Program-made: the position numbers and the translations under genes
In this document: positions 52,786 to 62,273 of the stretch, piece after piece
Layout: the number at the start of each line of letters is the position of its first letter
Position numbering within the stretch: the stretch's first letter is position 1
Source: Bacteroidota bacterium
GTDB lineage: Bacteria; Bacteroidota; Bacteroidia; B-17B0; Aurantibacillaceae
NCBI GenBank assembly: GCA_017303905.1
Contig: JAFLBH010000001.1
Span: 1 to 64,000 of the forward strand
Direction: 5' to 3'
DNA: 64,000 bases
Notes under the pieces: generated by a model
What the model saw: only the letters and a program-made list of their open reading frames with translations
What the model was told of the DNA's origin: nothing
Databases searched by the model: none

Positions 52786-54294
52786 ATGTCAATACTCAAT
52801 TCCATAGCATCTTGGCTCATGAAGAAGCGCATGCATCAAATTGAGCTCTTCATTAAATATCCGCATGATGTACAAAACGAGTGGATGCATCAATTGGTGA
52901 AGGAAGCACAAGGAACTGAATTTGGAAAACGTTACAATTTTTCAGGCATCAAAAATTACGAGCAATTTAAAAGAGAAATTCCCCTGCAGGATTATGAAAG
53001 CCTGAAGCCTTTAATAGAACGAACTCGACGAGGCGAACAAAATCTGTTATGGCCCAGCGAAATTAAATGGTTTGCAAAAAGTAGCGGTACCACCGATAAA
53101 AGTAAATTTATACCTGTAAGTGTAGAATCTCTTGATGGCTGTCATTACAATGGAGGCCGCGATATGGTAACCTTGCACTGCATCAACAATTCCGAAACTC
53201 AATTATTCACCGGAAAGAATTTAGCGCTTGGCGGCAGTTTTAAAACAGACGATTTTGACGGACACAATTCATTTCATGGTGATGTAAGCGCCATTATTAT
53301 TCAAAATCTTCCAATGTGGGCCGAATTTTTTAGAGCCCCCGACGTTAATATTGCTTTAATGGATGAGTGGGAAAGTAAGCTTACTAAAATTGCCGAGAGT
53401 ATGGCGCATGAGAATGTAACAAGCTTGGCCGGTGTACCGAGTTGGATGTTGGTGCTTCTTAAAAAAGTGATGGAACTTAGAAACGCGAGAACCATCAGAG
53501 AGGTGTGGCCAAATCTGGAAGTATATTTTCATGGCGGTGTAAGCTTTACGCCTTATAAAGATCAGTTCAAACAATTATTTGATAACGATAAAACAAATTA
53601 CATTCAGCTTTATTCTGCTTCAGAAGGATTTTTCGGAATTCAGGATCAATTAAAAAGCGATGAAATGCTTTTGATGCTTGATTATGGTATTTTCTATGAA
53701 TTTATTCCGGTAGATGATTTAAATGAAAACAATCCCCGCACTTACTCCTTATCCGAGGTAAGTACAGGTATTAATTATGCAGTGGTAATTAGCACCAATG
53801 CCGGACTGTGGCGATACCAATTAGGTGATACCATCCGCTTTACAAATACTGACCCTTACAGATTTATTATCTCCGGACGTACTAAACATTACATAAATAC
53901 GTTTGGAGAAGAGTTAATGATACATAATACCGATCAGGCATTAGCGATGGCATGCGAAAAAACACACGCGCAAATTAGTGAATACACTGTGGCGCCTGTA
54001 TTTATGAATGAAAGCAATGGAGCTCATGAATGGTTAATAGAATTCGAAAAAGAACCTAATAATTTTGATTACTTTGTACATGTGCTTGACAACAGTTTAA
54101 AACAACTGAATTCTGATTACGAGGCGAAACGGTATAATGATTACGTTCTTAAATTTCCGGTTGTAAAACAAATGCCAAAGGGAACATTTTACAATTGGTT
54201 AAAATTAAATAACAAACTGGGCGGACAGTTTAAAGTTCCGCGATTGAGCAATAACCGAACTATATTAGAAAGTATTTTAAATTCTGCTTCTTGA
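52786..54294 (+). CDS. GH3 superfamily acyl-adenylate synthetase
   Basis: A 502-residue protein of the GH3 family, known in plants as amino-acid conjugating enzymes for auxin and jasmonate and widespread in bacteria with unknown substrates. Adenylation-type blocks are FAKSSGTTDKSKFIPV near residue 99, LYSASEGFFGIQ near 274, GLWRYQLGDTIRF and the C-terminal lid start FIISGRTKHYINTFGEELM. It is expected to activate an acid with ATP and join it to an amine or thiol. It begins directly after the PolX-like stop, and the next gene overlaps its stop by 4 nt. Confidence 0.88.
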   Translation: MSILNSIASWLMKKRMHQIELFIKYPHDVQNEWMHQLVKEAQGTEFGKRYNFSGIKNYEQFKREIPLQDYESLKPLIERTRRGEQNLLWPSEIKWFAKSSGTTDKSKFIPVSVESLDGCHYNGGRDMVTLHCINNSETQLFTGKNLALGGSFKTDDFDGHNSFHGDVSAIIIQNLPMWAEFFRAPDVNIALMDEWESKLTKIAESMAHENVTSLAGVPSWMLVLLKKVMELRNARTIREVWPNLEVYFHGGVSFTPYKDQFKQLFDNDKTNYIQLYSASEGFFGIQDQLKSDEMLLMLDYGIFYEFIPVDDLNENNPRTYSLSEVSTGINYAVVISTNAGLWRYQLGDTIRFTNTDPYRFIISGRTKHYINTFGEELMIHNTDQALAMACEKTHAQISEYTVAPVFMNESNGAHEWLIEFEKEPNNFDYFVHVLDNSLKQLNSDYEAKRYNDYVLKFPVVKQMPKGTFYNWLKLNNKLGGQFKVPRLSNNRTILESILNSAS

Positions 54295-55091
54295 AAATAA
54301 AAAATTACATAGTCGTATTTTTTGCTGTTATCGGACTTGGATTCACACTTCAGTCGGATAAAGAACTATTTACCATTAAGCAATCGTTTAATTATTTTAC
54401 AACAGATAATTTTAACAACACCTACTTGATTAACGGAGAAGAAATTTCCAAATTTAATAATGCCGGTAAATTATTTTTAAAATTTAGCAGTAAACGCTAT
54501 GGCAATATCACCTCCGTTGATGCCACTAACTCACTTAAAATACTTTTATACTATAAAGATTTCCAACAACTCATTTTCTTAGACAGTCAGCTTTCACAAA
54601 ATGGTGATGCCATCTCACTTGAAAATCTAGGTTACGAACAAACAGATTTAGCGTGTACTTCATTTAATAACAGTTTCTGGATTTACAACAAACAAAACAA
54701 CGAACTACTAAGATTCAATGAAAACTCGGAAGTAATCGCCAAGACCGGAAATCTTAAACAGATTCTTGAAACGGATATTAAACCTAATTTCATGATTGAG
54801 CATAATAGCTATTTATATCTGAATTGTCCAAACAATGGCGTTTATGTTTTCGATATGTATGGAACCTTCAACAAAATCATAAGCATAAAAAATCTTGCAG
54901 CATTTCAGGTTAGTAACGGCATTCTCTATTTCTTTAAGAACAAGAATTTCTGCTCGTATGATGCGAAAACTTTCAATGAAAAGTGCATTTCATATAATGA
55001 TTCATTGGTTAAAAATGTACGTATTGAGAAAGACCGCCTTTATCTCCAGTATACCGATTCGGTTAAAGTGCTTGATAACCAGCTAAAATAG
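54291..55091 (+). CDS. Exported beta-propeller-like protein of unknown function
   Basis: A 266-residue protein with an N-terminal hydrophobic signal or anchor (IVVFFAVIGLGFTLQ). The body is a series of short beta-strand repeats of about 40 residues, such as NTYLINGEEISKFNN, NSFWIYNKQNNELLRFN, GVYVFDMYGTFNKI and DRLYLQYTDSVKVLDN, as in a small propeller. No known domain name is assigned. It starts with TTG 54291, overlapping the GH3 stop by 4 nt (TTGA), so it is cotranscribed and coupled with the GH3 gene. It is probably a periplasmic protein. Confidence 0.65.
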   Translation: MKIKNYIVVFFAVIGLGFTLQSDKELFTIKQSFNYFTTDNFNNTYLINGEEISKFNNAGKLFLKFSSKRYGNITSVDATNSLKILLYYKDFQQLIFLDSQLSQNGDAISLENLGYEQTDLACTSFNNSFWIYNKQNNELLRFNENSEVIAKTGNLKQILETDIKPNFMIEHNSYLYLNCPNNGVYVFDMYGTFNKIISIKNLAAFQVSNGILYFFKNKNFCSYDAKTFNEKCISYNDSLVKNVRIEKDRLYLQYTDSVKVLDNQLK

Positions 55092-55092
55092 A

Positions 55093-55114
55093 CTGATTTA
55101 CATCAGCTTTTTTT
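55093..55114 (+). terminator. Weak rho-independent terminator
   Basis: CTGAT (55093-55097) and ATCAG (55102-55106) form a 5-bp stem with a 4-nt loop, then CTTTTTTT. It could end the ispD-polX-GH3-propeller operon, although the stem is short. Confidence 0.4.
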
Positions 55115-55115
55115 A

Positions 55116-55146
55116 TTGTCCGAAAGCTTAAAAAACAGTATTTTTG
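55116..55146 (+). promoter_or_regulatory. Promoter TTG-N20-TATTTTTG for the PaaE-like reductase gene
   Basis: TTG at 55116-55118 is followed by 20 nt and then TATTTTTG at 55139-55146, one base off the N19 spacing of the Bacteroidota consensus. The ATG at 55164 lies 17 nt further on. The TTG also opens the reading frame upstream of that ATG, but it is better explained as the -33 box than as a start codon. Confidence 0.6.
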
Positions 55147-55163
55147 AACCTTATTATTTTTTA

Positions 55164-56231
55164 ATGGCTAAGTTCAATTCTCTTAAGGTTAAAGACATCC
55201 GCCGCGAAACGGCCGATGCAGTTTCTGTTGCTTTTGACGTACCTCCTACTCTTCAAATTGCTTATCAGTACAAACAAGGACAATACATTACTTTAAAATT
55301 AAAAGTGAATGGTGAAGAAATTCGCCGTTCCTATAGTATTTGTACTAGTCCGTATACCGAAAAAGAATTACGTGTAGCCATAAAAGAGGTTGAAGGCGGA
55401 AAAGGTTCAACTTATATCAACCGCAATCTAAAAGTGGGTGATATGATTGAAGTGATGACACCAATGGGAAATTTCAATTCTATCTTATCAGGTAACAACA
55501 AAAAAAATTACGTGTTATTTGCAGGAGGAAGCGGAATAACTCCGATGATGAGTATTCTAAAAAGCGTACTTCACATTGAGAAACAAAGTCAGGTTACATT
55601 AATTTACGCCAACCGTGATGAAAACTCCGTGATATTTAAAAACGAGTTGGATAAAATTGCAGCTGAGCATTCTGCTAATTTTAAATTAGTAAATGTTTAC
55701 GATAGCACCTCATTAGCTTTACCTGAAATTCAAAAAGGATTAATGACTCCAGAACGTACAAAAGCGTTGTTGGAAAATTATGGAGGTGTAAATGCCGATG
55801 AATATTTTATTTGCGGTCCGGGTCCTTTAATGGAAAACATTAAATCTGCTTTAGAGAATTTAAAAATAGCGAAAGAAAAAATTCACATTGAGTATTTCAG
55901 CAGTGTGATTGACGCGGTAAATAAAGCCGAAGGTGGCGGAGAAAATGTAAAAAGCAAAATCACAGTTATACAATATGGTATTGAAACCGAATTTGATTTA
56001 GAAACTGAAGGCTCTACCATTCTTGATGCTTCTATCGATGCCGGCGTTGATGCGCCATTCAGTTGTAAAGGAGCTGTATGTTGTACCTGTCGCGCAAAGG
56101 TGATGGAAGGTAAAGTAAAAATGGACGCTAATTTTGCTTTAACAGATGCCGAAGTGGCTGAAGGATTTATTCTAACTTGTCAGGCACATCCGCTTACTGA
56201 AAAAGTAATCGTTGATTTCGACGCGATTTAA
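55164..56231 (+). CDS. PaaE-like NAD(P)H:ferredoxin reductase with fused 2Fe-2S domain
   Basis: A 355-residue electron-transfer protein with an FAD/NAD(P)H oxidoreductase module fused to a plant-type ferredoxin. RRSYSICTSPY is the FAD-binding motif, FAGGSGITPMMSIL binds NAD(P)H, and EYFICGPGPLM closes the reductase. The ferredoxin cysteines are Cys301, Cys306, Cys309 and Cys339 (C-x4-C-x2-C-x29-C). The fold and order match PaaE of the phenylacetyl-CoA epoxygenase, but paaABCD are absent here, so it may serve another oxygenase. The ATG at 55164 follows a clear promoter. It is convergent with the barrel protein gene, which starts 1 nt later. Confidence 0.9.
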   Translation: MAKFNSLKVKDIRRETADAVSVAFDVPPTLQIAYQYKQGQYITLKLKVNGEEIRRSYSICTSPYTEKELRVAIKEVEGGKGSTYINRNLKVGDMIEVMTPMGNFNSILSGNNKKNYVLFAGGSGITPMMSILKSVLHIEKQSQVTLIYANRDENSVIFKNELDKIAAEHSANFKLVNVYDSTSLALPEIQKGLMTPERTKALLENYGGVNADEYFICGPGPLMENIKSALENLKIAKEKIHIEYFSSVIDAVNKAEGGGENVKSKITVIQYGIETEFDLETEGSTILDASIDAGVDAPFSCKGAVCCTCRAKVMEGKVKMDANFALTDAEVAEGFILTCQAHPLTEKVIVDFDAI

Positions 56232-56993
56232 TTACAATCTTATTCCCAAACCTAAATTGAGATGATGGCCCGTTATGTAAAGTGACGAGGCTGTGAAATC
56301 ATCTTTTAGTAAATAGGGAGAAAATCCATAACGAAAACTTAGCTCGGCAAAAAATCCCATTTTATTTTTATCGGGATTATTCTTTTGCATGCCAAGTGTA
56401 AGACTAACGAAAGGATTATACTTTTCATTTAATAAAGGATTTTTAAAAGTAATTTTCTCCGGCTTCTTCTCAATCACATTTCCATCTTGCTTTACTTTCA
56501 AATCTCCCTGTAACAAAACACGTAAATGATAGGCCATTGCCATATAAGGCGAGTATTGGGCATTATTTTCACGGTTGAATGAAATTCTCAACTGTAAAGG
56601 AAAATCCAATTCGTGTATATACAAGCTGTAAGCATAATTCATTTCGCCATCGTATAAACGAATGGTATCCGGCCGAAAATAATAGGAATTAAAATTCATG
56701 CCGTGTATCATGTACTCCGCTCCCAACGACAAGAACATATTATGCGATTGATTGAGCCTCACTTCTTCCTTAATAGAAAGAAGTCCCGACATTTTTTGAG
56801 ACGGTGTTGTTGCGTGATTTTTATTTATTTTATAAAAATTAATGAGTGGTGCAATGGTAATACGCGTCCTGAAATTACGCACACGCTTGTTACTTAAATC
56901 ACCGCGTCGTACCGGAAAAAAAGGATCCGCAGAAAAAGCATGAAGCGTTAATCCGGTTAAAAATAAAAAGAGAATATTTTTTACTATTCGCAT
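56232..56993 (-). CDS. Outer-membrane barrel protein of unknown function
   Basis: A 253-residue exported protein with a signal peptide ending near LTLHAFSA. It is rich in amphipathic beta-strands (ITIAPLINFYKI, SHNMFLSLGAEYMIHG, FFAELSFRYGFSPY, HHLNLGLGIRL) and ends in a hydrophobic strand, as in PorT-like or OMP_b-brl barrels. I see no named family motif. The start overlaps the stop of the upstream SDR gene by one base (TAATG), so it is the last gene of the long minus-strand run. Confidence 0.62.
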   Translation of the reverse strand: MRIVKNILFLFLTGLTLHAFSADPFFPVRRGDLSNKRVRNFRTRITIAPLINFYKINKNHATTPSQKMSGLLSIKEEVRLNQSHNMFLSLGAEYMIHGMNFNSYYFRPDTIRLYDGEMNYAYSLYIHELDFPLQLRISFNRENNAQYSPYMAMAYHLRVLLQGDLKVKQDGNVIEKKPEKITFKNPLLNEKYNPFVSLTLGMQKNNPDKNKMGFFAELSFRYGFSPYLLKDDFTASSLYITGHHLNLGLGIRL

Positions 56994-57748
56994 TAAGCGT
57001 TACGTTTCACTGTCGTAGAATTAGCTTGTGCGGCCGGCATAATAATCACATCGTTAATATTTACGTGTGCCGGACGATTAGAAATCCAGAAGATAGTTTC
57101 AGCAATATCCTCAGGTCTTAAAGGCTCAAACCCTTCGTATACTTTCTTTGCACGTGATTCATCACCATCAAATCTTACAATGCTGAATTCAGTTTCAACC
57201 ATGCCGGGATTAACGGCCGATACTTTAATATTGTGTGGCAATAAATCTATACGCATTCCCTTATTTAATGCATCAACCGCATGTTTAGTGCCGCAGTACA
57301 CATTACCGTTAGCGTAAGCTTCTTTACCTGCAATGGAGCCAACATTAATGATATGTCCCTTTTTTCGCTCTATCATCAATTTGCTTACGCATTTTGTAAC
57401 AAATAGCAAGCCTTTGATATTAGTGTCAATCATTCTCTCCCAATGATCTACATTGCCATCCTGAATCGGAGCCAATCCTGCAGCTAATCCTGCATTATTT
57501 ACGAGCACATCAATTGCCTTAAATTCACCCGGTAAATTAGAGATGGCGCTTTCTACTTCACTTAATTTACGAATATCAAAACAAGCAGTATATACTTTTA
57601 CTTTATACTTTTCCTCCAGCTCTTTTTTAAATTCCTGCAAACGATCATTACGACGACCGGTGATAATTAAATTATAATTGTGTTTCGCAAATTCCTCTGC
57701 AGTACATTTACCTATGCCGGAAGTTGCTCCTGTAACGAGTGCAATCAT
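56993..57748 (-). CDS. Short-chain dehydrogenase/reductase (SDR)
   Basis: A 251-residue NAD(P)-dependent oxidoreductase of the classical SDR family, close in motif pattern to YdfG-type 3-hydroxy acid dehydrogenases. The cofactor motif is TGATSGIGKCTAEEF at residues 6-20, the NNAG motif is LVNNAGLA, and the catalytic residues appear in NVGSIAG (Ser) and YANGNVYCGTKHAVD (Tyr, Lys). PGMVETEF marks the substrate loop. It follows the amino acid permease gene by 3 nt. The substrate is unknown. Confidence 0.92.
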   Translation of the reverse strand: MIALVTGATSGIGKCTAEEFAKHNYNLIITGRRNDRLQEFKKELEEKYKVKVYTACFDIRKLSEVESAISNLPGEFKAIDVLVNNAGLAAGLAPIQDGNVDHWERMIDTNIKGLLFVTKCVSKLMIERKKGHIINVGSIAGKEAYANGNVYCGTKHAVDALNKGMRIDLLPHNIKVSAVNPGMVETEFSIVRFDGDESRAKKVYEGFEPLRPEDIAETIFWISNRPAHVNINDVIIMPAAQANSTTVKRNA

Positions 57749-57751
57749 TGT

Positions 57752-59386
57752 TTATACATTAAGTTTACTTTTTCTGTAGCCGTATGCAAAATAGACAACT
57801 AAGCCAATTAATAACCATACGCTGAACCAAATCCAATTGGACGCTTCCATTCCTGTAAGTAAATAACAACAGGAAATCAAACCAAGCACAGGTATGAGGG
57901 ATAAATTTCTCATGAATGACAAGACTGCCATTACCACACATAACAAAAGGAAAACCAACATCGGAATGTTTTTTGCAGCATTGTCGGATGAGATTGAAAA
58001 TAAACTTGAAATGTAATCCGGATTTAAAGAAAAAATAAGAATGAATGTGATCAGTATAATTACCGGAAAAATAAACTTCGCATTGATGTAAGGTAAATGA
58101 AACTTTCCTTGCTCCTTCTCCCTTACCGGCAATGTTAGCACACCACCACAAACAAGAACAAATGCAAACAATGTTCCGATACTTGTAAAATCCAAAACAA
58201 ATTTCGGATCGGTAAAGAAAATTGGAATACCTACAACTAATCCCGTCATGATAGTTGAAAATCCTGGCGTTTTATATTTTGGATGTATGCTTGCGAATTT
58301 ACGTGGCAATAATCCATCGCGACTCATGCTCATCCAAATACGTGGTTGTCCCATTTGAAAAACCAAAATAACACTGGTCATTGCTACTACAGCAGCAATT
58401 GAAACAACAAACAACATCCATTTAACGCCCTTCTTCGAAAACACTTCTGCTAATGGATCGGAAACATTTAGTTCGGAATAAGAAACCATGCCGGTTAACA
58501 CTAATGCAAGTATTACAAACACAACTGTACAAATTACCAGTGAATAAATCATGCCACGCGGCAAGTCACGTTGAGGATTTTTACTTTCTTCCGCTAAAGT
58601 AGAAACGGCATCAAAACCAATGTAGGCGAAAAACACTGCGGCAACCCCACCCATTACTCCTCCAAATCCATTTGGCATGAATGGTGACCAATTATCAATA
58701 TCAATGTAAAAAACACCCACTAAAATCACCAACACAATAATCGCAAGCTTTACAAGCACCATAGCATTACTCACATTACGTGATTCTTTCGTACCTACAT
58801 AAACTAACCAGGTAACAATAATATTGATAAATACGGCGGGTAAATCAAAAATGATTCTCAGTCCGCCGATTTGAGGTGCAGTTAACCAAGCTTGCATACC
58901 CTCTCCCTCCACATTTTCTGCAAACGACTTAGATGCTTCAGAATAATTAATAGTTAACCATGCAGGAATATGAACATGAAAGCCTTCCAATAAATTGGTA
59001 AAGTATCCGCTCCACGAGAAGGCAACATAAATATTCCCAATAGAATATTCCATTAATAAAGCCCAACCTATAATCCACGCAAACATTTCTCCAAAAGAAA
59101 CATATGCATATGTATAAGCGCTCCCTGAAGCAGGCACACGAGACGCAAACTCTGCATAACACATCGCAGTGAATCCACATGCAACCGCACAAATAATAAA
59201 CAGGAATACCACACCCGGTCCTCCGCTAAAACAGGCCGAACCAATACTGCTGAAACTACCTGCTCCAATAATGGCGGCAATGCCAAAAAACGTAAGATCG
59301 CGTACGCTTAATACTTTGTGCATAGCTTCATGAGTGGCCTCAATGTTGCTAATGTGACTAAGTGGTTTCTTTCTGAATATGCTCAT
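57752..59386 (-). CDS. APC-family cationic amino acid permease
   Basis: A 544-residue transporter of the amino acid-polyamine-organocation superfamily, most like the CAT-type subgroup. It has about 12-14 hydrophobic helices; the TM1 break GIAAIIGAGSFSSIGSA, the conserved GFTAMCYAEFASRVPASGSAYTY (as two adjacent blocks) and FFAYIGFDAVSTLAEESKNPQRDLP are diagnostic. It should import amino acids driven by ion gradients. The start is 30 nt downstream of the polytopic protein gene, so it may belong to the same transcript. Confidence 0.92.
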   Translation of the reverse strand: MSIFRKKPLSHISNIEATHEAMHKVLSVRDLTFFGIAAIIGAGSFSSIGSACFSGGPGVVFLFIICAVACGFTAMCYAEFASRVPASGSAYTYAYVSFGEMFAWIIGWALLMEYSIGNIYVAFSWSGYFTNLLEGFHVHIPAWLTINYSEASKSFAENVEGEGMQAWLTAPQIGGLRIIFDLPAVFINIIVTWLVYVGTKESRNVSNAMVLVKLAIIVLVILVGVFYIDIDNWSPFMPNGFGGVMGGVAAVFFAYIGFDAVSTLAEESKNPQRDLPRGMIYSLVICTVVFVILALVLTGMVSYSELNVSDPLAEVFSKKGVKWMLFVVSIAAVVAMTSVILVFQMGQPRIWMSMSRDGLLPRKFASIHPKYKTPGFSTIMTGLVVGIPIFFTDPKFVLDFTSIGTLFAFVLVCGGVLTLPVREKEQGKFHLPYINAKFIFPVIILITFILIFSLNPDYISSLFSISSDNAAKNIPMLVFLLLCVVMAVLSFMRNLSLIPVLGLISCCYLLTGMEASNWIWFSVWLLIGLVVYFAYGYRKSKLNV

Positions 59387-59416
59387 ATAACTAAGCTTTA
59401 AAGATAAAATTTAATT

Positions 59417-60964
59417 TTAATTATTTGATGCGTTTTTAAAGAATTTAGATGCAGATAACTGCCAATTTCCTCTATATAAAAGCGCCGCGCACATAAACAA
59501 AAAAGGAATTACTAAAACCCGGTAACGCTGTATGGCTCCAAGATTAGGAGAGGTAATACCAATAAGCAATAAAACAACCAGAACAATGCTTAAAAAATAC
59601 CAAATCCAGTGTGATGAAAATTTATAACGAAAACCAAACAACAACATTAAGACTAAAGTTGCCAAAATGAGCACGTTCTCAAATGAAGTCATTATATCCA
59701 TTAGGTTTCTGGCATCGTAGAACATTGGCTTGGCAATGGTGATGTAAATGGCATAAGGTATCGCTCGTAAAAATTCCGGCAGGCTTCCGTTTTGCAATGG
59801 CACATGCAGTGTAGCTTTTGCCTTTTTGATCGCATAAAACAACTTATAAACTGATATTGTGTCTTTATTTGATTCGCAAATTAATGTATCCTTTTGATGC
59901 GAATGCTCCCAATACATAAATTTTGCACCAGGTTTTATCGTCACGTAGGCTGTATCGTTAGCAGCTCTGCTTATAGTATTTACTAAAGTTGTATCATAGG
60001 GCAGTCTTACAAATTTTGTACTGTCTAGTAAGAACAATCCTCCTTCCGACATATCCAAAAAAGCCCGCTGACGTTCGGCTACCACTTCAATAATAGTTTT
60101 GCCTTTAATACTCTTTAAAGAAAAGTTAAGTAAGAGGAAAGTAGAAGCTATTAATACACTATAGATAAGTCCTGCCGAAACTTTTGGTTTCATTCTGAAA
60201 ACAATGCTGTAAAAAAGAAGTGAAAACAAACACAATGGTATCATGACATACTGCTTGAAAAGAAAGGAAAGCACAATTGCCATACAGAACATGAGCACGT
60301 TCTTAAAATTGATTTGATTCAATCCAATTACACGATAAAATGAAAGGGATAACATCCCCATACAGAATAATGCAGGTCCCTCTTTTAAAAAAGCCGACGA
60401 CCAAAACCATAATCCCGGGAATAACAACCAAACACTAAATAGTAAAAGCTCTTTACCGACAAATAAATGTTTAAATGACTTATATATCCAGTTAATCCCA
60501 ATGAACCCAAGGAAACTGCAAACCAAAGCGTGTACATAATAATTTCCAAACGATATAAATTGAATTAAGGCATGAAAACGCAACATCAATCTGTTATCGT
60601 TGTACAACAATTCCTCTTTACTTTCGTCCCAAACTGTTGTTCGTCCTAAATAATCCTGAAAGAGCTTTGTGCCGGGGCCATCATCCTGCAAACCGAATAT
60701 CACCTTTAAGAATTCACCAATATCCCACTGCGCAATGGAATGAATCACTTTTGAATCTCTGTAATAATCATAAGTATCAGAATATAAAACTGTACCGTAA
60801 AGCTTGGAATATACGAGGTGAAAAAGTAACAGTCCGGATATCTTTATAAAAAAAGCAAGAAGATAGAATCGCTTATTTAAGATATCATCTTTAAGAATAC
60901 CAAAAAACTGGTTCTTATAAATTAAAAAAACCAGTATTAAAAAATATGCAGCAAATACAATCAC
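59417..60964 (-). CDS. Polytopic membrane protein, oligosaccharide polymerase-like (unknown)
   Basis: A 515-residue protein with about ten to twelve hydrophobic helices and one large extracytoplasmic loop (about residues 285-390) that is polar and contains several Asp/Thr-rich stretches. The helix arrangement with a long loop resembles glycosyltransferase or O-antigen polymerase-type enzymes, and the LFPGLWFWSSAFLKEGPAL helix is shared with PMT/DUF-type membrane proteins of Bacteroidota. I cannot name a family. It starts at GTG 60964, overlapping the GNAT stop by 4 nt (GTGA). Confidence 0.6.
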   Translation of the reverse strand: MIVFAAYFLILVFLIYKNQFFGILKDDILNKRFYLLAFFIKISGLLLFHLVYSKLYGTVLYSDTYDYYRDSKVIHSIAQWDIGEFLKVIFGLQDDGPGTKLFQDYLGRTTVWDESKEELLYNDNRLMLRFHALIQFISFGNYYVHALVCSFLGFIGINWIYKSFKHLFVGKELLLFSVWLLFPGLWFWSSAFLKEGPALFCMGMLSLSFYRVIGLNQINFKNVLMFCMAIVLSFLFKQYVMIPLCLFSLLFYSIVFRMKPKVSAGLIYSVLIASTFLLLNFSLKSIKGKTIIEVVAERQRAFLDMSEGGLFLLDSTKFVRLPYDTTLVNTISRAANDTAYVTIKPGAKFMYWEHSHQKDTLICESNKDTISVYKLFYAIKKAKATLHVPLQNGSLPEFLRAIPYAIYITIAKPMFYDARNLMDIMTSFENVLILATLVLMLLFGFRYKFSSHWIWYFLSIVLVVLLLIGITSPNLGAIQRYRVLVIPFLFMCAALLYRGNWQLSASKFFKNASNN

Positions 60965-61407
60965 TTCGAATGATAGTCTTCAAAGAATTTTATTTCCATT
61001 ACGTTCTTAGGAACAGCTAAGCTTTTAAATCCGTATTTTTCGTACAAGGAATGTGCGTCGCGGGTAGCCAGCATAAATTTTCTTATTCCCTTTATTTCTT
61101 CACACTCCATAATGAACTGCATAAGATTTTTTGAGACGCCCTTTTTTCTGTAAGCTTCAATTACGAACACATCTGCCAGATAAGCAAACGTTGCTTTATC
61201 AGTAACTACACGCGCAAACGCGATCTGTTTATTGTCATGATACGCCGCAAAACACAAACTGCCCTCAATCGACTTTCGCACAATCTCCTCAGGTATTCCT
61301 TGCGACCAATAACTTTCCTGACTCAAATAAGCATGAATAACATTCAACTGCAATAATTTCTTATCGGAAGAATATAAAATTCCATCTATAGTTTTATCCT
61401 TAGACAT
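60961..61407 (-). CDS. GNAT family N-acetyltransferase
   Basis: A 148-residue acetyltransferase. The acetyl-CoA loop is VIEAYRKKGVSKNLM near residues 80-94, after FAYLADVFV, and the C-terminal FMLATRDAHSLYEKYGF completes the typical GNAT fold. The acetyl acceptor is unknown. I chose the ATG at 61407 over an in-frame TTG three bases upstream. Its first base is the last base of the stop codon of the preceding TolB-like gene, so the genes are coupled. Confidence 0.87.
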   Translation of the reverse strand: MSKDKTIDGILYSSDKKLLQLNVIHAYLSQESYWSQGIPEEIVRKSIEGSLCFAAYHDNKQIAFARVVTDKATFAYLADVFVIEAYRKKGVSKNLMQFIMECEEIKGIRKFMLATRDAHSLYEKYGFKSLAVPKNVMEIKFFEDYHSK

Positions 61408-62273
61408 CAATTATTATCTACAATTACAAGTTGTTTGTTCTTACTATCGAAACTAAAACGCGTTATTTTTTTTATGCCATAGGATGAAAAATCAAAAAGT
61501 GTTAACCATGCTTTTGAAGTAAGGTCGTAACGCAACAGCTGAGAACCTTCTGATTTTACCAAGCCCCATTCGCTGTTAAACACAAAGTCCTCACTCAAAC
61601 TCTTGTGCGATGCATACACCAAACTTTTTTGCGTCACCGTATTATAAATCCTGTATTGAATGGAAGAAGAATCTTTAATCGCATACATAAATTCATTTCC
61701 TCCGCTTTTCTTTATTGCTCGAGATGGCGCATTGCAAATCCATACATCACCGCCTGAAGTCATTAAATTCATACGGAGAGAATGAGGCTCGGTTAATTTG
61801 TAATACAAAAGAGTATCTACACTTAACCATGAATAATATCCTATAGAATCAATTGACTCAGTCATACATTTAATAAAACTTCCATCGGGATAATATTGCC
61901 AGATGCGTTGCGCAGAATCACTTTCTACTACTACGCAAGTAATAAATTTATTATCAGGTGTAAATTGCGGCGAATATTCACTCACTTTAGTTTTTGTCAA
62001 CTGAACACTTTCGCCTTTTGAAACAGAATAAGAATAAACATCTGATTGGTTGTCTTCGCGAATACTCACATATAAAATAGATTTATCGTCGGGTGTAAAA
62101 ACAGGTTGATTGTCGTACCCTTTCCGCGAAGTGATGTTTTTGCCTTCTGTCAATTGTAACAATCCATCTTTGCTTTTGATCTTAAAATGCCACAAATCCG
62201 TTTCAGGCAACTGGGCTTTTATCATTCCGGTTACAAAAACAATAAATAAGATATGATAGATTCTACTCTGCAC
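61407..62273 (-). CDS. Exported TolB-like beta-propeller protein
   Basis: A 288-residue exported protein with GTG start at 62273 and a signal peptide (HILFIVFVTGMIKAQ). It carries PD40/TolB-type repeats: QPVFTPDDKSILYVS, YSPQFTPDNKFITCV and a later SFDSKNKQLVIVD, each about 42 residues with the T-P-D turn. Such propellers usually bind other proteins or carbohydrates in the periplasm. The C-terminal strands complete a probably six- or seven-bladed propeller. It overlaps the PAP2 gene by 11 nt. Confidence 0.75.
   Translation of the reverse strand: MQSRIYHILFIVFVTGMIKAQLPETDLWHFKIKSKDGLLQLTEGKNITSRKGYDNQPVFTPDDKSILYVSIREDNQSDVYSYSVSKGESVQLTKTKVSEYSPQFTPDNKFITCVVVESDSAQRIWQYYPDGSFIKCMTESIDSIGYYSWLSVDTLLYYKLTEPHSLRMNLMTSGGDVWICNAPSRAIKKSGGNEFMYAIKDSSSIQYRIYNTVTQKSLVYASHKSLSEDFVFNSEWGLVKSEGSQLLRYDLTSKAWLTLFDFSSYGIKKITRFSFDSKNKQLVIVDNN

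Noticed and set aside
55116-55163. In-frame TTG at 55116 as the start of the PaaE-like reductase
   Set aside because: It coincides with the -33 box of a well-spaced promoter, and the ATG at 55164 gives the normal N-terminus.
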